Source of the DNA: JALYXV01 sp963791545
GTDB taxonomy: Bacteria > Actinomycetota > Acidimicrobiia > Acidimicrobiales > Palsa-688
DNA: 64,000 nt
Reading direction: 5' to 3'
NCBI GenBank assembly: GCA_963791545.1
Contig: CAWBSR010000017.1
Location: 186,001 to 250,000, forward strand
This document shows, in pieces, positions 44,681-54,107 of the stretch; position 1 is the stretch's first letter; every line of letters starts with the position of its first letter. The position numbers and the translations under genes were made by a program. Under the pieces are notes generated by a model that did not search any database, was not told the origin of the DNA, and saw only the letters and a program-made list of their open reading frames with translations.

Positions 44681-46156
44681 TTATTGGTCGGCCAGCTCGG
44701 GTTGGTCCTTGAACTTGGTGTAAAAGGCCAGGGCCTTCCCCGGGAAGGGGTCAAAGTTGTTGACGTTGGTCTTCGCGGACAGGTGGGTGTAGTCGACTGC
44801 GGCCAGGTCGACGCCCCGGCGTTGGAGCTCGGCCAACACCTGGATCGTCTGCGCCGCGGTTGGCGTGTAATGGCCGCTCTTGTTGGTGATCCACTTCAGC
44901 GCTCCCCCGATGACCTTCAGCTCTCCGGCTCCGGCGACCGCGCCGCCGGCCAGTAACGACGAGTGGTGGAACAACCCGATTCTGTGGTCACCCGCGTAGA
45001 TCTTGCCGTTGGAGCCCATAACGAAGATGCCGAAGCCGACACCCTTGAACTTGCTGTACGAGCCCGACGTGTCGTATTTCACGCCACCGCCGCGGATGAA
45101 CGTCGTCCCGCCCGAGAGCTCGTAGTTGGCCCGGTCTTGCGGAGCGACCGCCTCCACCACCGGCTTGTCGGGGCTGGCGGTGCCGATGGCAGGAATCTTG
45201 TCGAAGTACTTGGCCGTGTCCGCCGGACGCCACCCAAAGTTGTGTTGCATGTACGCGGCGACGCTCGGGTACGTCCCGGCCTGCACGTGCTTGAGGGCAT
45301 TCGTGTGAACGTTCTTGAGAGGCTCCGCCCCCAGCGTGAACTCGTTCTCGTACTGAGCGTCGCGCGATCGGAGGTTGGCGTAGCTGACGTCAACCTTGTT
45401 GGACTTCGGTCCCAACGCCCCGGGTGCGCCGCCACTCGCCGGGCCCGGGGCCTCCTTGGCCATCGAGGCGTGCCCACCGTCGGCGCTGGGCTCCTGGTCG
45501 AACGCGAGCCCCGGCCGCAGGTTCTGCCCCATCTGGCCGGCGCCCGGCGAGGCTCGCCCTCTCGCTCCGATGGCAATGCCGGTCTGCTCACGGCTGTTGT
45601 ACCAAGGCCCACGGGCCTGCCACTTCTGGCCGCCGTCCGGCGATGACGCAACCGGCGATGCCGGCCCCTTCCCGCCGATCGCCGTGGCGCTGGGCTCCTG
45701 GTCGAACGCGAGCCCCGGCCGCAGGTTCTGCCCCATCTGGCCCGCGCCCGGCGAGGCTCGCCCCCTCGCTCCGATGGCGATGCCGGTCTGCTCACGGCTG
45801 TTGTACCAAGGCCCACGGGCCTGCCACTTCTGGCCGCCGTCCGGCGAGGCCGCCTCCTTCTCGCCGGTGACGTCGTCGCTCGTGACCCCAGGTTCACGCC
45901 GGAGGGACGGCGTGCCCGCGTCATTCGTTGGTTGGGGCACGGGCGTCGTCGACGCAGTTGCCGCCGCCGCATCGGCAAGGAAGCGCACGAGAACCTCGTT
46001 GCCAACGGAGCGCTGCAATTGCAGCAGGTGAGCAGGTGAGAGCCCGTCGCAGCCAACCGCAAGATACTCTCGCGTGTTTTCCGCCGGCCGAGCGCCGCGA
46101 TTAAGGGTTGGGACTTCTGTCTCCTCTTTGCTGGCTGGGATCCAACGCCTCGGCAT
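44681..46156 (-). CDS. Effector-like protein: LQRSxGN leader, internal repeats, IQM-like C-terminal domain
   Basis: 491 residues. No signal peptide. Residues ~42-60 (LSPAHLLQLQRSVGNEVLVR) match the LQRxxGN leader seen ahead of DUF4157 and in contractile-injection-system cargo. A 54-residue block beginning PDGGQKWQARGPWYNS occurs twice, 68 residues apart (~104-225), with charged linkers. The C-terminal domain (~240-485) ends with KIYAGDHRIGLFHHSS, LLAGGAVAGAGELKV, NKSGHYTPTAAQT and RRGVDLAAVDYTHL, which I recall as the conserved end of plant IQM calmodulin-binding proteins and of some bacterial effectors. Strong GGAGGAGGGACG ribosome site before ATG 46156. Downstream: YbjN gene, 9 bp away. Confidence 0.72.
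   Translation of the reverse strand: MPRRWIPASKEETEVPTLNRGARPAENTREYLAVGCDGLSPAHLLQLQRSVGNEVLVRFLADAAAATASTTPVPQPTNDAGTPSLRREPGVTSDDVTGEKEAASPDGGQKWQARGPWYNSREQTGIAIGARGRASPGAGQMGQNLRPGLAFDQEPSATAIGGKGPASPVASSPDGGQKWQARGPWYNSREQTGIAIGARGRASPGAGQMGQNLRPGLAFDQEPSADGGHASMAKEAPGPASGGAPGALGPKSNKVDVSYANLRSRDAQYENEFTLGAEPLKNVHTNALKHVQAGTYPSVAAYMQHNFGWRPADTAKYFDKIPAIGTASPDKPVVEAVAPQDRANYELSGGTTFIRGGGVKYDTSGSYSKFKGVGFGIFVMGSNGKIYAGDHRIGLFHHSSLLAGGAVAGAGELKVIGGALKWITNKSGHYTPTAAQTIQVLAELQRRGVDLAAVDYTHLSAKTNVNNFDPFPGKALAFYTKFKDQPELADQ
45482..45847. repeat. 162-bp internal duplication in the effector-like gene
   Basis: Bases 45482-45643 recur at 45686-45847 (offset 204 bp, 68 codons) with about three mismatches. 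Each copy encodes ~54 residues. The near identity implies a recent duplication or gene conversion. Confidence 0.92.
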
Positions 46157-46737
46157 CGTCCCTCCTCCGGCCTCGCGTGCCAAACCGCCCGAGAAGGCGG
46201 TGAGCGTAACAGCTCCGAAGGGCGCGGCCGGCGCAGGTGGTCGAGGGTCGAATGCCGGCAGGGGCCCCACGCGGTGCCCGTTCAGGACGTTGAATCCCTC
46301 GGCCCTGACGACCCGGAGGCGCTGGTGCGGGAGCTCCCAAGTTCCTCAAGGACGAGGCTGGCTGCGACGTCTCCGACGACCCGCACGCCTAGTGTCTGTT
46401 GGACCCTCTCGTGGACTTTCGATGCGCCTGCTGTAGAACGACGGGACAATGACAGTGGCGGCGTCAGGAAACTGACAGTCCTCGAAGCCCGGATCGGACG
46501 CCAGTACCCTTGGCCACAAGCCCAGGGCTCAGCACCGGGTCGCAAAACGACCGAAGGGCCGTCAAAACCCAGGCCGTAGCAACCGCTGGTGCGCCATCAT
46601 CGTGAGATGCCCGGTCTGATCGAGAACGACGATCCGGGCGCGAGCGGCCTTGTCGGCTACCAAGCGACCGTCACGAGTTCGACTGAACGCTCGTTCCCCA
46701 TGCTCGATGTCGATCTGGTTGTCGACGGCTTCGCTTC
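46157..46737. other. Gene-poor stretch upstream of effector-like gene
   Basis: 580 bases without a convincing gene. The frame ending near 46389 reads PKFLKDEAGCDVSDDPHA, which could be the tail of a lost gene. Must contain the effector gene promoter; none stands out. Confidence 0.45.
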
Positions 46738-47599
46738 ATGGGACTCGACCAAGACCTCGTCGCCGAGGCGGATCGCCGGCTTCGAGCGGACGCTCGAGCC
46801 GGAATGCGCTGGCTCCAGGAGCGGCTGGAGGCGCTTGGCCCGCCGCGGAAGCCGCCCACCTGCGATTGCGGGGAACCTCTGGTCGACGTGGCCTGGCGGG
46901 GCCGTGCGACCGTGCGCTGCAGCGTCTGTGGGTCCCGTTGGGGCGTCGAGGTCATCGACGAAGGGACAGAGTCGTTTTGGGCCATCAGCGGTCCGACCGC
47001 AGAGTGGCTCATGGCCCATCCGGTCGAGGACGACCTGTACGGCGATTTCCAGCCCGAGGATGTCCTTCGCGACGGCCTACCTGCGCTGCCGGCGGCCGCG
47101 ATCGAGCCCGGGACCTACTACCCGGTCGCGACGTGGCAAGACGATCGGTACGCAGCGGATGCTCTACATCCACCGGCTGGAACCTGCGGAGTTCGACCTG
47201 CCGGGCGAGGAGTACGAGGACGAGACAGAGCACCTGGTCCTCGACGAGGACGGCGAATGGAGGAGCACCGGCAGCGGAGGCGGCAACTGGGTCGACGTCT
47301 TCGACCCGCCGGTGGAGCTGCTGGACAGCTACGTCGTACTCGGGACCGGCATCTCGGGCACTGGCGATGGAGGCGAGACGGTGTCCTGCACAGGCGGACT
47401 CTGCAGCCCTGCCGTGGCCGCGGTTCAGACGGTCGACCGGCATCGGACGCGGACCTATCGGGTCGACCAAGAGCGCCCCTTCTTCGTCGTAGGCGTCCGT
47501 GGACCCGGCCAGGTGCGCATCCTGGACCAGCACGGACACGTCCTGCACGGCCGGACCGGGGCGCCGCTGGAGTTCGCCTTGAACGACCACTTGCCTTGA
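46738..47599 (+). pseudogene. Zinc-ribbon-containing hypothetical, frame interrupted
   Basis: First part from ATG 46738: RADARAGMRWLQERLEALG, then CDCGEPLVDVAWRGRATVRC with CSVCG (a CxC/CxxC ribbon), FWAISGPTAEWLMAHPVEDD, ending near 47140. The continuation is in another frame to the stop at 47599: MLYIHRLEPAEFDLPGEEYE, WVDVFDPPVELLDSYVVLGTG, FFVVGVRGPGQVRILDQHGHV. Both parts look protein-like only in these frames, so one interrupted gene or two overlapping genes with a lost stop. Family not recognised. Confidence 0.55.
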
Positions 47600-47827
47600 T
47601 CCCCACTGGCGTCGATCGAGAGGCGCTGCTCAGCAAGATCAACTCGCACGGGATGTCGTGCACGCAGCGTGCCCGGCGCGGGGCGCTCCGACCCGTCGAT
47701 CGGTCGCGAGTCGGTACCCCACGATTAGCCGTCCCACGGTCCAGATCGGGCATAGTGCCGACGTGGTGATTGTTCCGACCTGAGTGCCGCGGGAGGACGC
47801 GTTTCTGCGGGGCCGGGCGGAGTAGGG

Positions 47828-50791
47828 TCAGCCAACGCCCATGTCGTGGTCCTTGCCCCGGCTCGGGGGCCTCTGGCGAGGCCCAGTGTGGTGGAGCGAC
47901 GCCCACGGCCGCTGAGCTTGTTGGGCTCTGTGTGTGGCGAGGGTTTGACGAACGGCAAGGTCGGCGTCGGCGATGAGGGTTTCGAGCCGGCTGGCGTGGG
48001 GCTGGCCGTGGGTTTCCCAGTCGGCTCTGGCTGCCTCGAGGGCTTGGCGGGCGGCGCCGAGGTCGCCGTCGGCAGCGCATCGTTCCCGGCGGCGGAGTGC
48101 CGGGTCGGCGGCGTGGTTGGCCGCACGCCGGTAGTTGGCTTTGGCCTCGGTCAGGTTGAGGGCGGCGCGGCCGGCCGGCGTGTCGGCCCAGTGGCCTGTG
48201 CCTTGGCGGAGTTGTTGCAGGTCGTACTCGTGCCGGAGCCGCTCGTCGAGGGCGGCGCCCACCTGCTGGAGGGTGTCGGGTTCGGGTTGCGGGGTTTCGG
48301 CTGGTGTCGGTTGGCCTTGGTCGGTGGCCCAGGTTGGGCGACGTTCGGCTTCCCAGCTGTACGCGATCCGTTCGGCTGCTTCGGCGGGGTCGACGGCGGT
48401 GGTGTAGACGTGGCTGGCCGCTCGGGCGCGGCTCATGGCGACGTAGGCGAGTTCGCGGCCGCCGCCGTCGTCGAGGACATGCGCGGTGTCGACGGTGGCC
48501 CCCTGCGCCCGGTGGGCGGTGACCGCGTAGGCGTGGGCGAGCCGGTCGGCGCCGGTGGCGTCACGGTCGAAATGGAGGCGTCGCCCGTCGCCGGTGACGG
48601 CATCAAGGGAGCCGGCATGGGGGTGGAAGGCTGTGATTGTGGCCCGTTCGGAGGTGACCCAATCACCGTACGGTCCGGGTTGGAGGGTGACGATGCGGTC
48701 CCCGGCGCCGTAGCGGGTCCCGCCTGGTGCTTGGATCTCGGGGCCGGACAGGTAGCCGATTTCGCGGTAGGCGGCCCGGGCCCGCTGGTTGAGCTCGGCC
48801 ACGTCGACTCGCTGCCAGGCCAGCAGGAGGCTGTCTCGCCCGGCGACGATGTCGTCGGCCCAGGCGGCGACCATCCACCCGATCGTCTCGTCCCCGTCGG
48901 TGCCGGAGCGGATCCGGTTGTGGGAGGCGTACCACGCGACCGCGTGATCGATCCTGCCGGCGCGCAGCTCGACCAAGGCCTGTCTTTCGCCGGGGTCGTG
49001 TTGGCGGACGTTCTCGTCGAGGCGGGCAACGCGTTCGGGGTGTCGGGTCAACAGGGCGGCGAGTCCGCCTCCGGGTCCGACCGCTCCGAGTTGACGGTCG
49101 TCGCCCGCCACGATCAGCTTGGCCCCGGCCCGGTCGACGGCGGCGAGGATGGCTCCGAGGTCGGCGTCGTCGGTCATGCCGGCCTCGTCGAGGATGATGA
49201 CGTGGCGGTCGGTGAGGGTTATGTGGTCGTGGTCGAGCCGCCAGCGCAGCGACGCCACCGTCCGCGACTCGGCGATACCGGCGCCTTCGACCAGGCCCCG
49301 GGCGGCCTGGCCGCTGGTGGCCGCGCCGAGGACCTGGTAGCCGGCGCCCTCGAACCCGGCGCGCACCGCGGCCAGCAGCGTCGTCTTGCCCGACCCGGCC
49401 ACCCCGACGACCACGTCGAGACCGGCACCGGAGGACAGCAACCGGTGCGCCGCGTGGCGCTGCCCGGCGTTGAGCCCGATCCCGCTCGCCGCCTCGTGAA
49501 CCCCGACGGCGGTGTCGGCGGCCTCGGGGTCGAGGCGGGCCGCGGGTTGCGCGGCGAGGCGTTCGGCGGTCTCCGCGATGTGGCCTTCGGCGGCGAGGAC
49601 GGCGGCGGTGGCGTAGGCCTGGCTGCGGGCGCCGGCCACGCCGAGGAGAGGGACGCAGCGGCTGTCCGCGATCACCGCGTCCACGGCGGTGTCGAGGTCC
49701 TCGACGCTATGCCCGTACAGCTGCGGGGCGACAGCCACGATGACATCGGCGCGGTCGAACACCTTGGTCTCGATGAGGGGACCGTCGCAGTCGATCGTCT
49801 CCGCGATCACCGTCGCCAGCTCCGACTCGCTGAGACCGTCTCGGACCTGGGAGCGGCCGGCGGCGGCGGCACGGACCTGGGCGTCCAAGTCGTCGGCGTC
49901 GATGCCGGCCGATGCCAGCTCATCGCGCCAGCGCGCCACCAGGTCGGCCACCGGCTCATGGGTTTTGGCGGCCCGGTCGAGACGGGCGGCGACATTGCGC
50001 GCCGTGTACGACGCCCCAGGCCCGGCCTTGTCACCGATCTCCCGGGACCGCTTCGAGAACACCTCCATTGCCTCTTTGGGGATCCCCGTGATCTGCCAGC
50101 CGCCCAGGCGTTCCGAGCGGCCGAAGTCCAACTCGATCCGGTACCCCAACTCCACCGCCCGCCTCGCCGCCGCCAGGCGGCCGATGGCGGTGGCGGCGTG
50201 GAGATGGTCGCGGACAAACGCCGAGTCGAGCGCCTTCCACCCAGCCCGGTCGTCTCGCATCCACACGACGTTGGCGATCAGGACATGGTCGTGGATCTGG
50301 GGGTCGCCGGCCCTGGTTGTCGCATGCCGAGACGTCGCCCACGTCAACCCCGCCGTCTTCGTCCTGGTCTGCTTTTCCCCCCGGCGTCCGCCCGACGACC
50401 GGACCATGGCGTCGAGGTAGGCCATGGTGGCGTCGCGCTCCGCGTCGCAGATGGCGTGCATGTCCTCGGCCCGGCCGATCGCCCCCAGCAACGCCACGCT
50501 CTTCGGCGGTGAGACGACCAGCTCCAGGCCCGGACGTCGCGTCGCCACCAGCTCGGCGCCGCTGCGGGGCAGTCGGGCGCCGCCCGGCCCGAAGATCGCC
50601 CGGTAGGCCTCGGCGGTGACCGGCCCGTCCACGCCGAGCGTTGAGCGTCCCGATCCGCCCCAGGTGAGTGGTGTCTCACCCCGGGACCCGTAGTAGGCGA
50701 GCGCCTTGCCGGTGTGGTCGTCGCCGCGGCCGGCGACGTTCTTTTCGTGGTAGGCGACGCTGTCGGCGCCCATCATCCGCATCCACGCCAC
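47828..50791 (-). CDS. MobF-family conjugative relaxase-helicase (TraA/TrwC-like)
   Basis: 987 residues. N-terminal relaxase domain: HEKNVAGRGDDHTGKALAYYG, LELVVSPPKSVALLGAI, and metal His triad in TSRHATTRAGDPQIHDHVLI (HxH, ~164). Helicase domain: NAGQRHAAHRLLSSG, Walker A GVAGSGKTTLLA (~464), Walker B VIILDEAGMTDD (~534), DDRQLGAVGPGGGL and the UvrD-type end TAHRAQGATVDTAHVL, AYVAMSRARA. Nicks DNA at oriT and unwinds it for transfer. Start GTG 50791 follows GGGGAGG; this open frame extends upstream without a start signal. Appears intact despite decay around it. Confidence 0.9.
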   Translation of the reverse strand: MAWMRMMGADSVAYHEKNVAGRGDDHTGKALAYYGSRGETPLTWGGSGRSTLGVDGPVTAEAYRAIFGPGGARLPRSGAELVATRRPGLELVVSPPKSVALLGAIGRAEDMHAICDAERDATMAYLDAMVRSSGGRRGEKQTRTKTAGLTWATSRHATTRAGDPQIHDHVLIANVVWMRDDRAGWKALDSAFVRDHLHAATAIGRLAAARRAVELGYRIELDFGRSERLGGWQITGIPKEAMEVFSKRSREIGDKAGPGASYTARNVAARLDRAAKTHEPVADLVARWRDELASAGIDADDLDAQVRAAAAGRSQVRDGLSESELATVIAETIDCDGPLIETKVFDRADVIVAVAPQLYGHSVEDLDTAVDAVIADSRCVPLLGVAGARSQAYATAAVLAAEGHIAETAERLAAQPAARLDPEAADTAVGVHEAASGIGLNAGQRHAAHRLLSSGAGLDVVVGVAGSGKTTLLAAVRAGFEGAGYQVLGAATSGQAARGLVEGAGIAESRTVASLRWRLDHDHITLTDRHVIILDEAGMTDDADLGAILAAVDRAGAKLIVAGDDRQLGAVGPGGGLAALLTRHPERVARLDENVRQHDPGERQALVELRAGRIDHAVAWYASHNRIRSGTDGDETIGWMVAAWADDIVAGRDSLLLAWQRVDVAELNQRARAAYREIGYLSGPEIQAPGGTRYGAGDRIVTLQPGPYGDWVTSERATITAFHPHAGSLDAVTGDGRRLHFDRDATGADRLAHAYAVTAHRAQGATVDTAHVLDDGGGRELAYVAMSRARAASHVYTTAVDPAEAAERIAYSWEAERRPTWATDQGQPTPAETPQPEPDTLQQVGAALDERLRHEYDLQQLRQGTGHWADTPAGRAALNLTEAKANYRRAANHAADPALRRRERCAADGDLGAARQALEAARADWETHGQPHASRLETLIADADLAVRQTLATHRAQQAQRPWASLHHTGPRQRPPSRGKDHDMGVG

Positions 50792-50869
50792 GTCGCCTCC
50801 CCGGGTGCCGTAGCGGTGACATTGGCAAGCGGAGCTTGCAAACGTGTCACCGCCTTTCCTGCTACAGCA

Positions 50870-51093
50870 ACCTCTATAAACCCGCCACCACCCCCCTGTA
50901 AACACCCTTTGTCACCACAGACACCAACAGCAAATACCGGTCAAACAATCTCCCTACTTCCTTTTCCCTCGACACCTTCTCCCGCCCACTTCCTCCCGCC
51001 CACTTCCTTCTCCCGCCCACCCTGACTTCTTACGACCACTGCCCTTCTGGGTATCCCCCAAAACCGTGGAGGCATCGCCTATGAGGAGGAGCG
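50870..51093. repeat. Pyrimidine-rich tract upstream of relaxase, left of IS3
   Basis: From ~50870 the plus strand is almost pure C/T with CCCACTTCCTCCCGCCCACT-type iterations, unlike the GC-balanced surroundings. It resembles the tract at 52390-52720 on the other side of the IS3 element, so the insertion probably split one tract. Could include the transfer origin. Confidence 0.55.
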
Positions 51094-51390
51094 ATGCCGA
51101 AACGGGAGATGCGACGGAAGTTTGACCCGGAGTTCCGAGAAGGAGCTGTCCGGATAGTGAAGGAGACCGGCAAGCCCATCGCCGTGATCGCCAGAGACTT
51201 GGGGATCAACGAGGGGACGCTGGGCAACTGGTTGAAGCAGGACCGCATCGAGCATGGCGAGACCGAAGGTCTCACCGTGAACGAGCGGGCCCGGCTGCAC
51301 GAGCTCGAGCGGGAGGTCGCCGAGCTGCGGATGGAGCGCGATGTCCTCAAGCGATCCGTGGTCCTTTGGGTCAAGGAGGCAACGCGGTGA
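51094..51390 (+). CDS. IS3 orfA (transposase helix-turn-helix subunit)
   Basis: 98 residues: RKFDPEFREGAVRIVKETGK, IAVIARDLGINEGTLGNWLK (HTH) and a leucine-zipper-like ELEREVAELRMERDVLKRSV. Standard IS3 OrfA. GGAGGAG before ATG 51094. Stop overlaps orfB (GTGA), frame -1, as in IS3 programmed frameshifting. Confidence 0.9.
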   Translation: MPKREMRRKFDPEFREGAVRIVKETGKPIAVIARDLGINEGTLGNWLKQDRIEHGETEGLTVNERARLHELEREVAELRMERDVLKRSVVLWVKEATR

Positions 51391-52304
51391 GCCTGGCCGC
51401 CTTTGTTGCCGCCCAGAGGACCGATCACGGCGTGCCCCACGCCGTCGCCTGCCGGGCGCTGAACCTGTCCGAGTCGTGGTTCTACAAGTGGCGGGACCGA
51501 CCCCCGACCAAGCGCCAACAACGGCGGGTGAGTTTGGACGCCAAGGTGGCCGAGGTCTTCGCCGACTCCGGTGGGACCCCCGAGACCTATGGCAGCCCCA
51601 GGGTGTATGCCGAGCTGCGCGACCAGGGATGGGTGGTAAGCGAGAAGACGGTGGCGGCCAGCATGGCCCGCCAGCATCTGGTGGCCCGCCCCGGCCCTCG
51701 CCGCCGGCACTGGTTGACCAGGCCCGACAAGCGGGCCGATCCGATCGTGGACCTGATCCGCCGGCATTTCGGCGCCGAGGCGATCGACGTGAAGTGGTGT
51801 GGAGACCTGACCGAGATCCCACCGAGGAGGGCAAGTTGTACCTGGCCACCGTCGAAGACCTGGCCAGCCGGCGCCTGCCGGGCTTCGCCATCGGCGAGCA
51901 CCATGACGCCGAGCTGGCCGCCAACGCCTTGAAGATGGCCGCCGCGGTGCAGAGGCGGCGATGTCACCGGAGTGATATTCCACACCGACAAGGGCTCGGA
52001 GTACACCGCCGATCTCTTCGCCCAGACCTGCAAGGCGCTGCGAGTGACCCAGTCGATGAGCCGGGTCGGGTCGGCCCTGGACAACGCCGTCGCGGAAAGC
52101 TTCAACTCGACACTGGAGTTCGAGCTGCTCTCCAAGCACCGGTTCAAGACCAAGGCCGAAGCCCGCCGGGCCGTGGCTGGCTACATCGACCGCTACAACC
52201 GCACCCGCCGGCACAGCAGCTGCGAAATGAAATCACCTATCCAGTTCGAGGCCATCTTGGCCGAGCGAGCGGCTCAGGCCGCCCGAGCGACGGAGGCGGC
52301 ATGA
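51387..52304 (+). pseudogene. IS3 orfB (DDE transposase), two compensating frameshifts
   Basis: N-terminal HTH_21-type SLAAFVAAQRTDHGVPHAVA, YGSPRVYAELRDQGW, then DDE domain: first Asp IDVKWCGDLTEIP, second Asp FHTDKGSEYTADLF, Glu region SRVGSALDNAVAESFNSTLE, end YNRTRRHSSCEMKSPIQFE. Between ~51828 and ~51948 the correct sequence (EEGKLYLATVEDLASRRLPG) is in another frame: one C appears lost before and one C gained after. Transposition ability doubtful unless sequence errors. Confidence 0.85.
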
Positions 52305-52389
52305 AAACCGTCCCCCACAATGCCCTGTGGGGCGATGAAACCAGCCGGGTGGTATCACTACACCCGGCCGAGAGAAGCTGAACCAACTA

Positions 52390-52720
52390 TCAGCCAGCCT
52401 CCACGGTTGGGGGGGAAGCCCACTTCCCCCTGCCACCCTCTACCGCCTCCTCGAACACCTTCCCTTCCTCGACCACCGCCTTTTCCTGACCACCATCTCT
52501 TCCTCGACCACCTGCTTTCCCGACCCACCCTGCTTTCCTCGACATCTGCTTTCCCGACCCACCCTGCTTTCCTCGACCACCCCTGCTTTCCCCGACCACC
52601 GCCTTTCCGACCAACTGCCCTTCTCGCCTCCCACCGCCCACTTCCTTCTAACCACCGCCTCTTACGACCACGCCTCCCTCCCACGACCGCCCACCGCCTT
52701 CTGTGACCGGACCTGCCGTC
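52390..52720. repeat. Pyrimidine-rich iterated tract right of IS3
   Basis: Over 330 bases of almost only C, T and scattered GACCACC on the plus strand. Includes a 32-bp direct repeat (52512-52543 and 52546-52577) and many TTCCTCGACCACC variants. No gene fits. Lies between IS3 and the excisionase-like gene. Confidence 0.75.
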
Positions 52721-52906
52721 CCCGACGACTGTCGCCCCGACCAACGCGCTTCATCCCCATTTCGCCCGCTCCCGAGCGCGCTGCCTTCCCGGGCGCCCCT
52801 TCTCCCCATCGACTCGGCGAAAAGTTGCCCTCCTTTCAAGATTCTCGTTCCGTCTGCGGCCACCACACGTCCGTTAATAGGTATCCAACATTGACAGGAG
52901 GACACC

Positions 52907-53170
52907 ATGCCCGGCCCCTACGACCCGACCCAGACCTGCCTCGGCATCCCCGAACTGGCCACCTGGCTGCACATCACCGAACGCCACGTCCGACGCTTCG
53001 TTGCCGAACGGCGCATCCCGTTCCACAAGATCGGCGGCCGAGTCAGATTCGTCCCCTCCGAGATCACCGCCTGGCTCGACGACAACTGGCACGAGGCCCA
53101 CAGGTCAGGCCACGGAGCGAGCGGAATTGCGTCTGATCCAACATTCCGCCGGCCGGCAAGAAGGCCGTAG
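52907..53170 (+). CDS. Excisionase-type helix-turn-helix protein
   Basis: 87 residues: LGIPELATWLHITERHVRRF, RRIPFHKIGGRVRFVPSEIT, AWLDDNW, the winged-helix MerR/excisionase (HTH_17) pattern. Strong AGGAGGACACC ribosome site. In such elements this protein usually promotes excision with the integrase or controls replication/transfer. The tail (~60-87) is basic and disordered. Confidence 0.85.
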   Translation: MPGPYDPTQTCLGIPELATWLHITERHVRRFVAERRIPFHKIGGRVRFVPSEITAWLDDNWHEAHRSGHGASGIASDPTFRRPARRP

Positions 53171-53173
53171 TTG

Positions 53174-53314
53174 GTGGGCTTCGGCATCGTAGCGGCCGGG
53201 CATGCCATGCCGACCGCCATCGTCGCCGACCTGCTCGGGATCAGCGCCACGACCGCCACCGCATGGGCCGACGCCGTGGCCCGCTGCCGGGCCGACTACG
53301 CAAACCACCGTTGA
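53174..53314 (+). pseudogene. HTH protein C-terminal fragment
   Basis: 46 residues from GTG 53174: AMPTAIVADLLGISATTATA then WADAVARCRADY. This matches the last part of larger actinobacterial element proteins (PxxVLADLLGIxxxTAxxW). No N-terminal portion is present upstream, so it is a truncated remnant, although a small free-standing protein is possible. Confidence 0.5.
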
Positions 53315-53371
53315 TCGTCAAGTGGCCATGGAGTAATCAGACCAGGAGTTTCGGTCACGTTTGCAGGGTCC

Positions 53372-54007
53372 TCAGCCTGTCCGAGAGTCATAGTCCCAAC
53401 CAATCACCAGGCGATCGAAATGTCCGAGCGCCCGTTCAGTTCTGGCACCGACGAAGATGAACCATCGACTGGCGGCCGTCACGGGAGTGTCGGACGACTG
53501 GTTGGCGCCGGTCATCGCCACGACATCATCACCACGCCACAGTCTGCTTTCGAGGCCCGGCCACCAGGCGACGAAATGCCACGGTTGGAGTTCGGCGGTC
53601 AAGGTATCGACGAACCTTCGAGGAACATCGTTTGCTACCAAGACGTGCGGGTCAGACATGACGGCCTCGAACACTGCGACGTGGAAGAGGAACTCATCCA
53701 AGCGTTCGCCGGTGCTCGCCCACGTCGAACCATCCGCGTTCTCTCGATCAAAAACCGCCGGGTTCGCGCCTTCGCCGAACGCCCAAAGCCAGACATCCTG
53801 GTTCTCCACGTAGAACACCGTCTTGTCAAGCACAGTCTCGAGTTCGCCAGCAGCAAGGACTCTGTTCTGCTGGGTGAGTGGGCGTCCCCAGGCGGACTCG
53901 AAGGAATACCAGTCGCGGAGTGCTTGTGGCAACGAACCTGTCGCGGCTGTCGGGATCGTGGCAGGCGGCCCATACCAGCGTGTAAGGAAAGACCGGAGGC
54001 CGGCCAT
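53372..54007 (-). CDS. SMI1/KNR4-like (possible immunity) protein
   Basis: About 211 residues. AGLRSFLTRWYGPPATIP and LPQALRDWYSFESAWGRPL resemble SMI1/KNR4 starts; TVFYVENQDVWLWAFGEGANPAVF and LDEFLFHVAVFEAVMSDPHV are typical of the fold. SMI1-superfamily proteins often neutralise polymorphic toxins. ATG 54007 chosen; ATG 54031 is possible. Near another small immunity-like gene, DUF1877, on the same strand. Confidence 0.65.
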   Translation of the reverse strand: MAGLRSFLTRWYGPPATIPTAATGSLPQALRDWYSFESAWGRPLTQQNRVLAAGELETVLDKTVFYVENQDVWLWAFGEGANPAVFDRENADGSTWASTGERLDEFLFHVAVFEAVMSDPHVLVANDVPRRFVDTLTAELQPWHFVAWWPGLESRLWRGDDVVAMTGANQSSDTPVTAASRWFIFVGARTERALGHFDRLVIGWDYDSRTG

Positions 54008-54107
54008 CGAGTCCCGTGGCTCACCCCTCATAGCCGAGCCTCAAGAGTCCGTGACAGGGCAGAAAGAACGGGTTGCAGCATCATCGGAGGCGCCCCATCG
54101 CTTCCGT

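Larger units (their letters stand above)
51094..52304 (+). mobile_element. IS3-family insertion sequence (degenerate)
   Basis: Two overlapping genes (orfA 51094-51390, orfB 51387-52304). Terminal inverted repeats were not found with confidence; the element sits in the pyrimidine-rich tract. orfB has two compensating frame changes. Confidence 0.85.

Noticed and set aside
46274..46589. Small frames upstream of the zinc-ribbon-type gene
   Set aside because: None has a start signal or recognisable sequence; one short tail (ending ~46389) may be a remnant but cannot be supported as a gene.
47846..50512. 888-codon open frame on the plus strand
   Set aside because: Antisense to the MobF relaxase, which has clear motifs; the plus reading is Gly/Val/Asp-rich without domains.
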